A model generated the notes under the pieces. It worked only from the letters and a program-made list of their open reading frames with translations. It made no database searches and had not been told where the DNA came from. A stretch of 64,000 nucleotides of DNA. It comes from Abditibacterium sp. (lineage in GTDB: Bacteria; Armatimonadota; Abditibacteriia; Abditibacteriales; Abditibacteriaceae). The number at the start of each line of letters is the position of its first letter. Positions within the stretch are counted from its first letter, which is position 1. Shown in pieces: positions 8,680 through 17,132 of this stretch. Where the stretch lies: assembly GCA_030448265.1 (NCBI GenBank), contig JAUJNG010000014.1:1-64000 (forward strand). The letters run 5' to 3'. A program made the position numbers and the translations under genes.

Positions 8680-9645
8680 TCAGTTTTCGCTCTTGACGAT
8701 GCCAAAACGCCGTTTCGCCCACGCGACGCGATCAAGAGCATCCTGCACGCGTGCCTCGCTCAAAATGCCGTCGCGCAACGCCTTTTTAATGGCATCAATG
8801 GCTTCAAGAGCTTTATCGCGCGAGTGGCAAATCATCACCACGTCGCAGCCCGCCGCAAGCGCGCGCACCGCGTTTGGGCCGCTCTGGGTCTGGTCGAGCG
8901 CGCCCATTTCCATATCATCGGTGAAAATCAGGCCGCGAAAGCCAATTTCCTCGCGCAAAAGTCCGGTCACGATCTTCTCGTTCAAACTGGCGGGCGCGCC
9001 GCTCTCATCAAGGCAGGGCACGCGAATGTGGCCGATCATCATCGAACCCACGCCCGCCGCGAGCGCGCCGCGAAACGGCGTCAGGTGGGTTTCCAACTCC
9101 TCGCGCGTGCCTTCAAACGTCGGCAGACCGGAATGCGAATCGACGCCCACGCCGCCATGCCCAGGAAAATGCTTGGCACAGCACATTATCGAGCCTTGCG
9201 CGCCGCGCACATATTCCGCCGCCAGAAGCGAGGCGCGAATCGGATCGGTGGAAAACGCGCGGTTGCCGATCACGGTGTCGTCGGGATGAACGGGCACATC
9301 GCACACCGGCGCGAAGTTGAGATTGACGCCCGCCGCGCGCAGCTCCGCCGCGACCGTCATCGCCGTTAAATGCACGTTTTGCGCGCCCCCATCCCCCACT
9401 TCGCGCGCGCTTGGCACAACTGAAAAACCGTCTTTGAAGCGCTGCACGCGCCCGCCTTCCTGATCGACGCCCACAAAGGCCGGAACTGCGAGCATTTCGT
9501 TGACATGGCGCGTCAAGCGCCGCAGTTCGGCGGGCGGCGCGGCGTTGCGGGCGAAGAAAATCACGCCGCCTGGCTGAAGTTCGCGCACGGCTTCGAGACT
9601 GCCGTCGGCGGGAATGCCGATCATTAAAAGTTGAGTTATATCCAT
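8680..9645 (-). CDS. nagZ: Beta-N-acetylhexosaminidase, GH3 family
   Basis: GH3 hydrolase releasing GlcNAc from cell-wall or chitin fragments. At 321 residues it is the size of cytoplasmic NagZ and has no signal peptide. Family marks: VGVDQEGGRVQR near residue 60, the KHFPGHG loop that carries the acid/base histidine, and the catalytic aspartate in IFTDDMEMGAL. It lies upstream of the lipid A operon on the same strand, separated by a palindrome. With the GlcNAc-kinase-like and NagB-LmbE genes 5-7 kb away it suggests amino-sugar recycling. The start ATG (9643-9645) is unambiguous. Confidence 0.93.
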   Translation of the reverse strand: MDITQLLMIGIPADGSLEAVRELQPGGVIFFARNAAPPAELRRLTRHVNEMLAVPAFVGVDQEGGRVQRFKDGFSVVPSAREVGDGGAQNVHLTAMTVAAELRAAGVNLNFAPVCDVPVHPDDTVIGNRAFSTDPIRASLLAAEYVRGAQGSIMCCAKHFPGHGGVGVDSHSGLPTFEGTREELETHLTPFRGALAAGVGSMMIGHIRVPCLDESGAPASLNEKIVTGLLREEIGFRGLIFTDDMEMGALDQTQSGPNAVRALAAGCDVVMICHSRDKALEAIDAIKKALRDGILSEARVQDALDRVAWAKRRFGIVKSEN

Positions 9646-9652
9646 TTGAAAT

Positions 9653-9741
9653 AAGGCTAAAGGATGAAGGCTAAAGGCTAAATCAATCGGGGCTACGAGA
9701 GCTAAGAGTGATTTAGCCTTTAGCCTTCATCCTTTAGCCTT
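9653..9741. repeat. Perfect inverted repeat of AAGGATGAAGGCTAAAGG type
   Basis: Two perfectly complementary 33-base arms (9653-9685 and 9709-9741) around a 23-base loop, filling the gap upstream of nagZ. The arms consist of AAGGCTAAAGGATGAAGG units. A related palindrome is found inside the coding sequence of the sensor kinase at 39194-39284. Confidence 0.92.
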
Positions 9742-9757
9742 CCCTTTTAGCCGTCGC

Positions 9758-10813
9758 TCACGGCAAATGCCTCAAAACCGCGTCGCCCATCTCCTGCGTG
9801 GTGCAGCTTGGGCCGCCCGCGCAAATGTCCCTGGTGCGAAAGCCTTCGTCGAGCGCGCCCTGCACCGCCGTTTCGATTTTTTGCGCCAAATCTTCGCGGT
9901 CGAACGAGTAGCGCATCATCATCGCGCACGCAAGAATGGTGGCGAGGGGGTTGACGATGCCCTGTCCGGCGATGTCGGGCGCCGAGCCGTGAACCGGCTC
10001 GAACATCGAGACGCCATTCGGAGCGAAATTGGCGCTGGGACTCATGCCCAGGCTGCCGATGATGGCCGCCGCTTCGTCGGAAATGATGTCGCCGAACATG
10101 TTGTCGGTCACGATCACGTCCCAGCGTTGCGGCGAAGGGTCTTGCAAGACCAAAATGCACCACGAATCGACCAACTGCGACGAGCATTGAATATCGGGAT
10201 ACGCTTCGTTCATCGCTTCGAACTTGCGGCGCCAGAACAGGCTCGCGCTCAAAACGTTGGCTTTATCGACCGAAATGAGGCGTTTGCCGCGCTTGTCGGC
10301 GACTTCAAAAGCGAACTTCAAAATCCGCTTCACGCCGCGCTCGGTGAAAAGGTTGATGTCGGTGGCAATGGAGTCGGAAATTCCGCCCATGCGCGAATAC
10401 AAACCCTCGGAGTTCTCGCGGATGATGACGAAATCGACGCCCTGTTCCAAAAGTTTGTCTTTGAGCGGCGAGGCTGCTTCCAAACCGCGAAACAGCTTCA
10501 CAGGGCGAATGTTGACGTATTGGCCGAAAAGCTGGCGCAGCGCCAGAATGCCGTCGCGCTCCACGATGCCGGCTTCGATGTCGGGCCGCCCCATCGGGCC
10601 TTTTAAGACCGCGTCGCAGGAGCGCAGAATTTCCAGCGAGGCTTCGGGCAGAACTTTTCCACCCTCGATGTAGCAGGTGCCGCCGACGGGCGCGGGGACG
10701 AATTCGAAGCTCAAATCCGTGCCGCGCGCCACGGTTTCCAGAGTTTTGACGCCCCAGCCGACCACTTCAGGGCCGACGCCGTCGCCCTCAATGACTCCGA
10801 TTTTTTTGCTCAT
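9758..10813 (-). CDS. Isocitrate/isopropylmalate dehydrogenase family protein
   Basis: NAD-dependent decarboxylating dehydrogenase, 351 residues from the ATG at 10811-10813 (MSKKIGVIEGDGVGPE). The fold is assured by GDGVGPE, the central K/D residues and the VTDNMFGDIISDEA metal-binding block. The substrate loop reads IRENSEGLYSRMGG. That resembles NAD-isocitrate or homoisocitrate dehydrogenases (REN-T-EG-Y) more than the RELTGGIYFG loop of true LeuB, so I leave the symbol empty. No leu or lys genes adjoin it. A longer frame upstream is not supported. Confidence 0.85.
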   Translation of the reverse strand: MSKKIGVIEGDGVGPEVVGWGVKTLETVARGTDLSFEFVPAPVGGTCYIEGGKVLPEASLEILRSCDAVLKGPMGRPDIEAGIVERDGILALRQLFGQYVNIRPVKLFRGLEAASPLKDKLLEQGVDFVIIRENSEGLYSRMGGISDSIATDINLFTERGVKRILKFAFEVADKRGKRLISVDKANVLSASLFWRRKFEAMNEAYPDIQCSSQLVDSWCILVLQDPSPQRWDVIVTDNMFGDIISDEAAAIIGSLGMSPSANFAPNGVSMFEPVHGSAPDIAGQGIVNPLATILACAMMMRYSFDREDLAQKIETAVQGALDEGFRTRDICAGGPSCTTQEMGDAVLRHLP

Positions 10814-10969
10814 AGCGTTCTGTATTCCTTGTTTACGACGCCTTCGGTTTAACGGATGCCCGCGAACGCGGCAATTTTGGCTGAATTTGGCATGAGCTTT
10901 GCGTCCTTGCGTTGACACGCGCTCAATGGTGAACGCGCTGCCGTTTGAAAATTTCAAGGAGAAAGAAAA

Positions 10970-11230
10970 ATGGGATTACTCATCACAATTCTGGCGGGCG
11001 CGTTGATTGGCTGGATCGCGTCCATGATTATGAAAACCAACGCGAGTATGGGAGCCATAGCCAACATCGTGGCCGGCGTCGTTGGAAGCGCCCTTGGCGG
11101 CTTGATTATTGGCCGAGGCTTCAATTTGCAGGCTGGTTTCGACCCGATGTCGCTCATCGTGGGCATCATTGGAGCTTGCATCCTCATCTTCATCGTGAAA
11201 CTGTTGACCGGCAAACGCACCGCCGTTTAA
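10970..11230 (+). CDS. GlsB/YeaQ/YmgE-like small membrane protein
   Basis: An 86-residue, glycine-rich, three-helix membrane protein of the transglycosylase-associated/GlsB stress family. It shows the pattern GALIGWIASMIMK, then AGVVGSALGGLIIGRG, then a final hydrophobic helix. A strong ribosome site (AAGGAG at 10956-10961) stands 8 bases before the ATG. In other bacteria the family responds to envelope or osmotic stress; the exact role is unknown. A stem-loop terminator follows the stop. It stands alone, divergent from the dehydrogenase gene upstream. Confidence 0.9.
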   Translation: MGLLITILAGALIGWIASMIMKTNASMGAIANIVAGVVGSALGGLIIGRGFNLQAGFDPMSLIVGIIGACILIFIVKLLTGKRTAV

Positions 11231-12279
11231 GTTTCCATTGCCAAACGCCCCGCTCCGTCGAGCGGGGCGTTTTGCGTTTCGGTTTCGGCGCCGCGCCCGA
11301 ACAAATCGCGGATCACCGCCTCGATTTCGACATCTTCCACTGCCAGATCCTGCACCGGAAGCGCCGCCAAAAGCCGCGTAACGCGCGACGGCACTTCATC
11401 GCGCGGCACGCTGAGGCGCAAAACCACGCCCTCGCTTTCCACGTTTTCGCCCAGATTTTGCGCGATGGTTTGCATAGCGGGCGAAATTTCCTCGCGCAAT
11501 GTCAAACGCACGCGCCGCAAGGCCGCGAACCGCGCCGTCAAATCATCGAGCGGGCCGTCGAAGATGGATTTGCCGCCCGAAATTACCATGACCCGTTCGC
11601 ACAGCGCGCGAATATCGGCCATGTAGTGACTGGTCAAAATCACCGTTAGGCCGGTTTTGCGATTGTAGTCGCGCAAAAACTCGCGGATTTTGACCTGCGA
11701 AATCAAATCGAGGCCGATGGTCGGCTCATCCAAAAACAAGACTTCGGGCGAGTGGAGCAGGGAAGCGGCGAGTTCGCATTTCATGCGCTCGCCGAGCGAG
11801 AGTTTTCGCACTGGAACCTGCAAAATTTTCTTCAGATCGAGCAGTTCGCTCAATTCTTCGATTTTTCGACCGAAATCGGCGCGCGGCACCTCGTAGATTT
11901 CGCGATTGAGTTCAAAGGAATCGAAGGCGGGCAAATCCCACCACAACTGGTTTTTCTGGCCCAGCACAAGGGAAAAACGGCGCTGAAAGGCGGCTTCGCG
12001 TTTCCAGGGCACGAAGCCCAGCACGCGCGCCTCGCCCGAAGTGGGATGCAAAACGCCCGAGAGCATTTTGAGCGTGGTAGTTTTTCCCGCGCCGTTTGGC
12101 CCCAGAAAGCCGACGAACTCCCCCTTTTTAATGGCAAAATTGAGGTCGGCGACGGCAATTTTGGTTTGATATTGGCGTTTGAAAAGCCCTTTGAGAGCGC
12201 CGCGCATTCCTGGCTCTTTGGTGTGAGTCGTGAACTGGCGCGTGAGGTGCGACACTTCAACAGCGTTTTCGGGATTCAT
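11227..12279 (-). CDS. ABC-2 type transporter ATP-binding protein
   Basis: A 350-residue ATPase. Walker A is GPNGAGKTTTLKML (about residue 60), Q-loop GQKNQLWWDLP, signature KLSLGERMKCELA and Walker B EVLFLDEPTIGLD. The WWDLPAFDSFELNREIY region and long C-terminus resemble the ATPases of ABC-2 exporters (often annotated as viologen or multidrug exporters). No permease gene is adjacent, so partners must be encoded elsewhere. The first ATG gives MNPENAVEVSHLTRQF, a normal family start. The terminator at 11243-11278 is embedded in its 3' end. Confidence 0.88.
   Translation of the reverse strand: MNPENAVEVSHLTRQFTTHTKEPGMRGALKGLFKRQYQTKIAVADLNFAIKKGEFVGFLGPNGAGKTTTLKMLSGVLHPTSGEARVLGFVPWKREAAFQRRFSLVLGQKNQLWWDLPAFDSFELNREIYEVPRADFGRKIEELSELLDLKKILQVPVRKLSLGERMKCELAASLLHSPEVLFLDEPTIGLDLISQVKIREFLRDYNRKTGLTVILTSHYMADIRALCERVMVISGGKSIFDGPLDDLTARFAALRRVRLTLREEISPAMQTIAQNLGENVESEGVVLRLSVPRDEVPSRVTRLLAALPVQDLAVEDVEIEAVIRDLFGRGAETETQNAPLDGAGRLAMET
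11243..11278 (+). terminator. Rho-independent terminator between convergent genes
   Basis: A perfect 12-base stem, AAACGCCCCGCT at 11243-11254 and its complement at 11261-11272, with loop CCGTCG and a T-rich tail. It lies 13 bases after the GlsB-like stop. The hairpin is inside the last codons of the convergent ABC ATPase, encoding part of its C-terminus, so one sequence is both coding and terminator. Confidence 0.88.
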
Positions 12280-12301
12280 AGGGAGTTAAAGTGTGACGCA
12301 G

Positions 12302-12397
12302 CGAATAAATTCGCCGCAAAGAAACGAAACCTGCCTTCGCCGGTTGAGGCCCCAGACCGCGCAGGCGGACTTCGTCGTCTTGCGGCGAATTCATTCG
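12302..12397. repeat. Inverted repeat of AATTCGCCGCAAAG type
   Basis: A 20-base left arm (12302-12321, CGAATAAATTCGCCGCAAAG) and a 19-base right arm (12379-12397) face each other in the gap between the divergent ABC ATPase and gmhA genes. The loop is GC-rich. Any divergent promoters here must overlap it. Confidence 0.8.
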
Positions 12398-12416
12398 TTG
12401 CCAAAATAAATCTCCA

Positions 12417-13061
12417 ATGAATCCCTATTTCTCGCGTCTGGTTGCGCGCTTTCCGGAATGCGAATCGCTTTTGCCCGATTTGGAGCGCGCTTTGGAAACG
12501 CTGCAATCGACTTTCGCAAGCGGCGGCCAGCTTCTGCTCTGCGGCAACGGCGGCAGCGCCGCCGACTGCGAGCATATCGCCGCCGAACTGATCAACAAAT
12601 TCGAGCGGACACGCCCCATTCCTATCTCGCAGGCCGAAGAACTGCGCGTTCAATACGGCGGCGACGGCGATTTTCTGGCGCGCCATCTTCAGGGCGCGCT
12701 TCCGGCGATTTCGCTGGTTTCGCAAACCGCGCTGATGACCGCTCTGGCCAATGATGTCGCGGCGGAATGGGTTTTCGCGCAGCAGGTGTGGGCTTATGGC
12801 CGCGCCGGTGATGCGCTTCTGGCGATTTCGACATCGGGAAATTCGGGAAACGTCCTCCACGCTCTGCGCGTAGCCCGTTTTCGCGGCCTCAAAACCATCG
12901 GGCTGAGCGGGCGCGACGGCGGCGCGATGCGCGCGCTGTGCGATGTCTGCCTCGTGGCGCCGCGCGAGGTGACTTCGGAAATTCAGGAACTGCATCTGCC
13001 GCTTTATCACGCGCTGTGCGGCGCGCTCGAAGCGCATTTTTTCGGCGAAAATGAAGGTTGA
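12417..13061 (+). CDS. gmhA: Phosphoheptose isomerase / SIS-domain sugar isomerase
   Basis: A 214-residue SIS-domain protein that would convert sedoheptulose-7-phosphate to a heptose-7-phosphate, the first step to ADP-heptose of the LPS core. The GmhA hallmark LLCGNGGSAADCEHIAAEL is at about residues 40-58, followed by STSGNSGNVLHAL and the C-terminal QELHLPLYHALC block. Divergent from the ABC ATPase. Its 3' end overlaps the next gene by 11 bases. No other heptose genes are in the window, but the lipid A operon nearby fits the role. Confidence 0.9.
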   Translation: MNPYFSRLVARFPECESLLPDLERALETLQSTFASGGQLLLCGNGGSAADCEHIAAELINKFERTRPIPISQAEELRVQYGGDGDFLARHLQGALPAISLVSQTALMTALANDVAAEWVFAQQVWAYGRAGDALLAISTSGNSGNVLHALRVARFRGLKTIGLSGRDGGAMRALCDVCLVAPREVTSEIQELHLPLYHALCGALEAHFFGENEG

Positions 13062-13944
13062 AACCGTTTTGGAAGCAGGAGAATGGCAGACGCGCGCCGC
13101 CGCGCATCGCGCGCGGCTGGCGCCGTTCGTGGACGCGCACCTGGCGCGCCGCAGCCGCCGCGAAAAACATCCGGTTTACGATTTTCTCTTCGAATACTAC
13201 TCGTTTCGCCCCGCGCTGCTGCTGCGCTGGTCGCCAGGAATCGGCGTCGAACTGCGCGGCGAAAACGGCGAAATCGGCAATTTCAAAGAATGGTCGCCGA
13301 CGCCCGACGGCATCGCGCTCGATCCAGCGAAGTTTCCATCTCATCGCGTCGAAGGGTTGCTGCAAATCGCGCAGATTTTGGAAAAAACCGCGTCGCGCGC
13401 GGCCTTTCACGGCTGTTTCGGCCTCCACGAATGGGCGATGGTTTACCGCGAAAGCGAGCATCGTCACGCCGCGCCGCTTCGCCTTTCGAACCAGGAAATT
13501 GCCGCGCTGGTCGAGTCAGGGCCGATTCGCTGCTCGCACTATGACGCCTTTCGCTTTTTTACGCCCGCCGCGAGGCCTTTGAATTTATTGAGTCCCAACG
13601 CCGATTCGCGCGCCGAAATGGAACAGCCAGGCTGTATTCACGCCAACATGGATCTCTACAAATGGGCGGCGAAATTCCATCCCTGGATCGCTTCGGGAAT
13701 CCTCGCCGATGCATTTGAAATCGCGATTGAAGCCCGCGTTCTCGATATGCGCGCGGCGCCCTATGATTTGAGTTCTTACGGTTTCGAGCCGATTCGGATT
13801 GAAACGGCGTCAGGGCGCGCGGAGTATGGGCAGTTGCAGCGCGAAGTGGCGCATAAAGCCGCGCCGGTGCGCGCGGCGCTGATTGGGGCTTACCGGAAAG
13901 TGGCGGAGGCGGTGGAATCGGCCCAGAATGGCTTGAAAAACTGA
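13051..13944 (+). CDS. Conserved protein of unknown function
   Basis: A 297-residue soluble protein with a distinctive HPVYDFLFEYYSFRPALL block (about residues 40-57) and a GCFGLHEWAMVY block (about 140). I recall similar actinobacterial proteins labelled 3-methyladenine DNA glycosylase on weak grounds, but I see no glycosylase helix-hairpin-helix motif, so I do not assign that activity. Conserved HEW, QPGCIHANMDLYKWA and DLSSYG segments suggest an enzyme. Its start overlaps the gmhA stop by 11 bases, implying co-transcription. Confidence 0.78.
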   Translation: MKVETVLEAGEWQTRAAAHRARLAPFVDAHLARRSRREKHPVYDFLFEYYSFRPALLLRWSPGIGVELRGENGEIGNFKEWSPTPDGIALDPAKFPSHRVEGLLQIAQILEKTASRAAFHGCFGLHEWAMVYRESEHRHAAPLRLSNQEIAALVESGPIRCSHYDAFRFFTPAARPLNLLSPNADSRAEMEQPGCIHANMDLYKWAAKFHPWIASGILADAFEIAIEARVLDMRAAPYDLSSYGFEPIRIETASGRAEYGQLQREVAHKAAPVRAALIGAYRKVAEAVESAQNGLKN

Positions 13945-13976
13945 GGTTTCGGACTGGTTCGAAGAGCGCCTTGCGA

Positions 13977-14330
13977 CGGGTTGAACCCCTCCCCGCCCCT
14001 CAGGGCAAACGCACTACAAATGAATAACTGTAATTTAGGCGGCTTCATCACATTTTCTTCAAGTTTTGTCATCCTGAGCTTGCGAAGGATCTTAAGTTGC
14101 GGCTTCAAAGTTCAAACGCGAGATCCTTCACAATCTCAAGATGACGCAGATTTGTCATTCTTCTGCATGAATTGCAGTTATTCATTTGTAGTGCGTTTGC
14201 CCTGTCCCCGCCCCTCCCCACAAGTGGAGAGGGAGTCAAACTGGAACTTGCAGGTTTTTACCGGAGGTCACAGCAAAACGGAGCAAGCTGGCGCTCGACT
14301 CCCTCTCCACTTGTGGGGAGGGGCCAAACC
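13977..14330. repeat. Palindromic element split by a MITE
   Basis: This 400-base gene-free stretch (13945-14344) is made of repeats. The outer element has a right arm at 14297-14323 (GACTCCCTCTCCACTTGTGG...) matching 14211-14237 in reverse complement, and its left arm continues at 13979-14000 as CCCCTCCCCGCCCCT. The 204-base element at 14001-14204 has inserted into the left arm, duplicating 11 bases of it. I see no gene in the stretch. Confidence 0.75.
14001..14204. mobile_element. MITE-like element with 30-bp perfect terminal inverted repeats and 11-bp target duplication
   Basis: Terminal inverted repeats of 30 bases (14001-14030, starting CAGGGCAAACGCACTAC, and 14175-14204) match perfectly. 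The flanks carry an exact 11-base direct repeat, TCCCCGCCCCT, at 13990-14000 and 14205-14215, the signature of transposition. It is 204 bases long with no coding capacity. Inside is yet another inverted pair (GTCATCCTGAGCTTGCGAAG facing CTCAAGATGAC), resembling a palindromic repeat common in other phyla. A transposase in trans is implied; none is in the window. Confidence 0.88.
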
Positions 14331-14344
14331 CATCGCGAACCGCT

Positions 14345-15250
14345 CTAAACCAAAAGCGCCGCGCCAACCGCGCTTTCATAGCGCGCCCCGACCAACTCCA
14401 CCCCCTCGCCCAATCCCCCTTCAAAAGCGCCCCGCACCGGATGAGCGTGCGCCAGAACGCTCCCAATCAGCGCCACCTGCGCGCCCGAACCATCGGACGA
14501 AAGTTTGCCCAGCACGGCGCGCGCGCTGAGCGCCAGTTCGCGTCCCGCGTCTTCCAGAATCTCGCGCGCGGCGGAATCCGTCTCCGAAAATTGCAGCACG
14601 AGCGGCACCAGCCCCGCAACCGGCGCGCGGCCAAAATCTGCGGCGTAAACCACCCCAATAAGCCCCGCCGCGTCATTCGCCCCGAAATGCGCCACAATTG
14701 CGCGTGTAAAATCGCTGGGCGCCGCCACGCCGTCGAGCGCGCGTCCGGCGAGTCGCAGCGCCGCCTCGCCGATGCGATAACCGCTGCCCCTGTCGCCCAG
14801 AAGCGGCCCCAGGCCATCGGCGCTCGCGCTACGTTCGCCCGCCGTGCCGTAGCAGTTGGCGCCCGTGCCCGCGATGCACACGATTTGCGCGGCCTCGCTT
14901 TCCTGTCCGCCGAACGCGCCGCGATGCGCCGCCACCACATCCTCCACCGCCGCGATTTTCGCCTCCACACCGAGATGAAGGCGCAGCGCGTTTTCGACCC
15001 ACGCGCTTTCCTCGCTCGAACATACGCCGCCAAGACCGAGTCCCCAGCCGCCGATTTGCGCGCGATTCAACTTCGCGGCGCCAAGCGCGGCGTCGGCGGC
15101 TTGCAGAACGTGGGCGATGGCGGTTTCGATTCCCACCGCGTAGGGATTGCTCGAACCGCTCGCGCCTTCGCCCCAAATCTGGCAGCCCGCGTCGATGACG
15201 ACGGCGCGGGTTTTAGTGCCGCCGCCGTCGATTCCCAGACGAAAATTCAT
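14345..15250 (-). CDS. BadF/BadG-type sugar kinase, probable N-acetylglucosamine kinase
   Basis: A 301-residue ASKHA-fold kinase of the BadF/BadG/BcrA/BcrD family that includes eukaryotic-type GlcNAc kinases. Phosphate-binding motif LGIDGGGTKT at residues 4-13; ATP-site motifs CIAGTGANCYG and LLGDRGSGYRIG. I chose the ATG at 15248-15250 (MNFRLGIDGGGTKT); a longer start adds unrelated residues. It is divergent from the NagB-LmbE fusion with 54 bases between starts. That pairing makes GlcNAc the likeliest substrate, although glucosamine is possible. Confidence 0.88.
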   Translation of the reverse strand: MNFRLGIDGGGTKTRAVVIDAGCQIWGEGASGSSNPYAVGIETAIAHVLQAADAALGAAKLNRAQIGGWGLGLGGVCSSEESAWVENALRLHLGVEAKIAAVEDVVAAHRGAFGGQESEAAQIVCIAGTGANCYGTAGERSASADGLGPLLGDRGSGYRIGEAALRLAGRALDGVAAPSDFTRAIVAHFGANDAAGLIGVVYAADFGRAPVAGLVPLVLQFSETDSAAREILEDAGRELALSARAVLGKLSSDGSGAQVALIGSVLAHAHPVRGAFEGGLGEGVELVGARYESAVGAALLV

Positions 15251-15304
15251 AATAACAGGGTAGAACGTTCCCCCATTGAGGCGCAAGCTGGCAAACTGGG
15301 CCGC

Positions 15305-17119
15305 GTGTCACCCCAAATTTTCCCCGACTACGACGCGCTGTGCCGCGCCGTCGCCGCGCGCATCGCGCAAATCGTGCGCGCCAAACCCGATGCCGTGTTA
15401 GGTCTGGCGACCGGAAATACGCCGCTTGGCGTCTATGACGAACTGATTCGGCTTCACCGCGAAGAAAATCTCGATTTTTCCGGCGTTCGCACCTTCAATC
15501 TCGACGAATACTTTCCGATTACCTCCGACGCGCCGCAAAGCTACCACCGCTTCATGCGCGAATGGTTGTTCGACGCCATCAACATCTCGCCCGAAAACTG
15601 GCACGTTCCCGAAGGCCGCGCCCGTTCGCGGGAGGAGATCAGCGCCGACTGCGCCGCCTACGAAGCCGCCATCGAAGCCGCCGGCGGCCTCGATTTTCAA
15701 CTGCTGGGCATCGGGCGCAACGGCCACATCGGTTTCAACGAGCCTGGCAGCGCTCAGGACACGCGCACGCGGCTGGTTCAACTCGACTCGACCACCCGCC
15801 ACGACGCGGCGGCGGAGTTTTTCGGCCTCGAAAACGTGCCGGCGCGCGCCATTAGCATGGGCATCGGCACCATTTTGGAGGCGCGCGAAATCGTTTTGAT
15901 GGCGTCGGGCGAAGGCAAAGCCGCGATTGTGCGCGAGGCCCTCGAAGGCAAAATTACCTCCAAAGTGCCCGCCTCGTTTTTGCGTGAACATCCCAAGGCC
16001 TCGTTTTGCCTCGCGCGCGACGCGGCGAGTTTGCTTTCGAGTCTTCCGCATTCGTGGCGGCAAAACGGCGCCGATTTGGCGGATTTTGGGGTCGCGCGCC
16101 GCGTTGTCATTGATGCCGCGCTCGAAAACGGCCTCACCCTGGGCGATGTGACGGCGGGGTATCTCGCGCCCGCCGATGCGGAAGTGATTGGCGCCAATTT
16201 CGATGCTCTGAGGGCCAAAACCGAGTCTGATTTACGCGCGCGCTGCGACGACGAGTCGCATTTGCCGCGCGGACAGCGCATCGTGTGCCTTTCGCCGCAC
16301 CCCGACGACGACGTGATCTGCTGCGGCGCCACGCTCGAAAAAATGGCGGCGCGCGGCAACACGGTTTGGGTGGCCTACGGCGTGAGCGGCGCCAACGCGG
16401 TGCGCGACCAGGATGTGCTCTCCCTCCTGCGCGCCCGCGACGCGCGCATGATTTCCTATCTCGAAAGTTCGCTGGCCCCCGACAAATCGCTCGAAGATGC
16501 GGTTTTCGCGGTGCGCGCCGCGATTTTCGAGCGCGAAAGCGGCGCGCCCGATGCGCCCACTTTGCGCTCGCTCAAACGCCTGGTGCGCGAGGGCGAAGCG
16601 GCGCAGGCGTGCCGCAAAATGGGCGCGACGCCGATTTTTCTCGATCTGCCGTTTTACGGCGACGGCGCGCACCGTTTGCCCGTCGGCGAACAAGATGTCG
16701 CCAAAATGCGCGCCATGCTCGACGAAGTGCAGCCCGATCTGGTGCTGCTCACCGGCGAGAAAAACGACCCGCACGGGACGCATCGCCAGTGTGAAATCAC
16801 CTTCGAGACGGCGGCCAGAGAGCGCGGCGCGAGTTTCAAAACTTGGCATTATCGCGGCGCCTGGGACGATTACGCTCTGGGCGAAGGCGATTATTTCTCG
16901 ATTTTCGACCGCGCCGCGATGGAGCGCAAAATCGACCTGATTTTAGACCACGCTTCGCAACTCGACGCCATGTTCCCTGGCACCCAAAGCGGCCAGTTCT
17001 GGGAGCGCGCCCGCGACCGCAATCGCGCCAACGCGCGCGGCTTGCAAACCCTGGGCATTTTGCCGCCTTCGCGCTCCTTCGACCCGATTTATGCCGAAGT
17101 TTTTCGTATCAGCGATTGA
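15305..17119 (+). CDS. nagB: Fused glucosamine-6-phosphate deaminase (NagB) and LmbE/PIG-L deacetylase
   Basis: A 604-residue two-domain enzyme. Residues about 1-265 are NagB: LATGNTPLGVYDELI, FNLDEYF and the catalytic GIGRNGHIGFNEPGS. Residues about 325-604 are an LmbE/PIG-L zinc deacetylase with the metal-binding motif LSPHPDDDVICCG and a later HGTHRQC. Together they could deacetylate GlcNAc-6-phosphate and then deaminate GlcN-6-phosphate to fructose-6-phosphate. I recall the same fusion in Bacteroidota. The start is GTG at 15305-15307. The open frame extends far upstream, but that stretch is antisense to the kinase gene and is arginine-rich shadow sequence. Confidence 0.9.
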   Translation: MSPQIFPDYDALCRAVAARIAQIVRAKPDAVLGLATGNTPLGVYDELIRLHREENLDFSGVRTFNLDEYFPITSDAPQSYHRFMREWLFDAINISPENWHVPEGRARSREEISADCAAYEAAIEAAGGLDFQLLGIGRNGHIGFNEPGSAQDTRTRLVQLDSTTRHDAAAEFFGLENVPARAISMGIGTILEAREIVLMASGEGKAAIVREALEGKITSKVPASFLREHPKASFCLARDAASLLSSLPHSWRQNGADLADFGVARRVVIDAALENGLTLGDVTAGYLAPADAEVIGANFDALRAKTESDLRARCDDESHLPRGQRIVCLSPHPDDDVICCGATLEKMAARGNTVWVAYGVSGANAVRDQDVLSLLRARDARMISYLESSLAPDKSLEDAVFAVRAAIFERESGAPDAPTLRSLKRLVREGEAAQACRKMGATPIFLDLPFYGDGAHRLPVGEQDVAKMRAMLDEVQPDLVLLTGEKNDPHGTHRQCEITFETAARERGASFKTWHYRGAWDDYALGEGDYFSIFDRAAMERKIDLILDHASQLDAMFPGTQSGQFWERARDRNRANARGLQTLGILPPSRSFDPIYAEVFRISD

Positions 17120-17132
17120 AATCGGGCTTTGA

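Noticed and set aside
9758..10813. Naming the dehydrogenase leuB
   Set aside because: The substrate loop (RENSEGLYSRMGG) departs from the RELTGG loop of LeuB, and no leu genes adjoin.
13051..13944. Calling the conserved protein a 3-methyladenine DNA glycosylase
   Set aside because: I only recall that label from weakly supported annotations, and no helix-hairpin-helix or catalytic aspartate pattern is visible.
14441..15304. N-terminal extension of 288 codons on the NagB-LmbE frame
   Set aside because: It is antisense to the sugar kinase gene and arginine/histidine rich; NagB homology starts right after the GTG at 15305.
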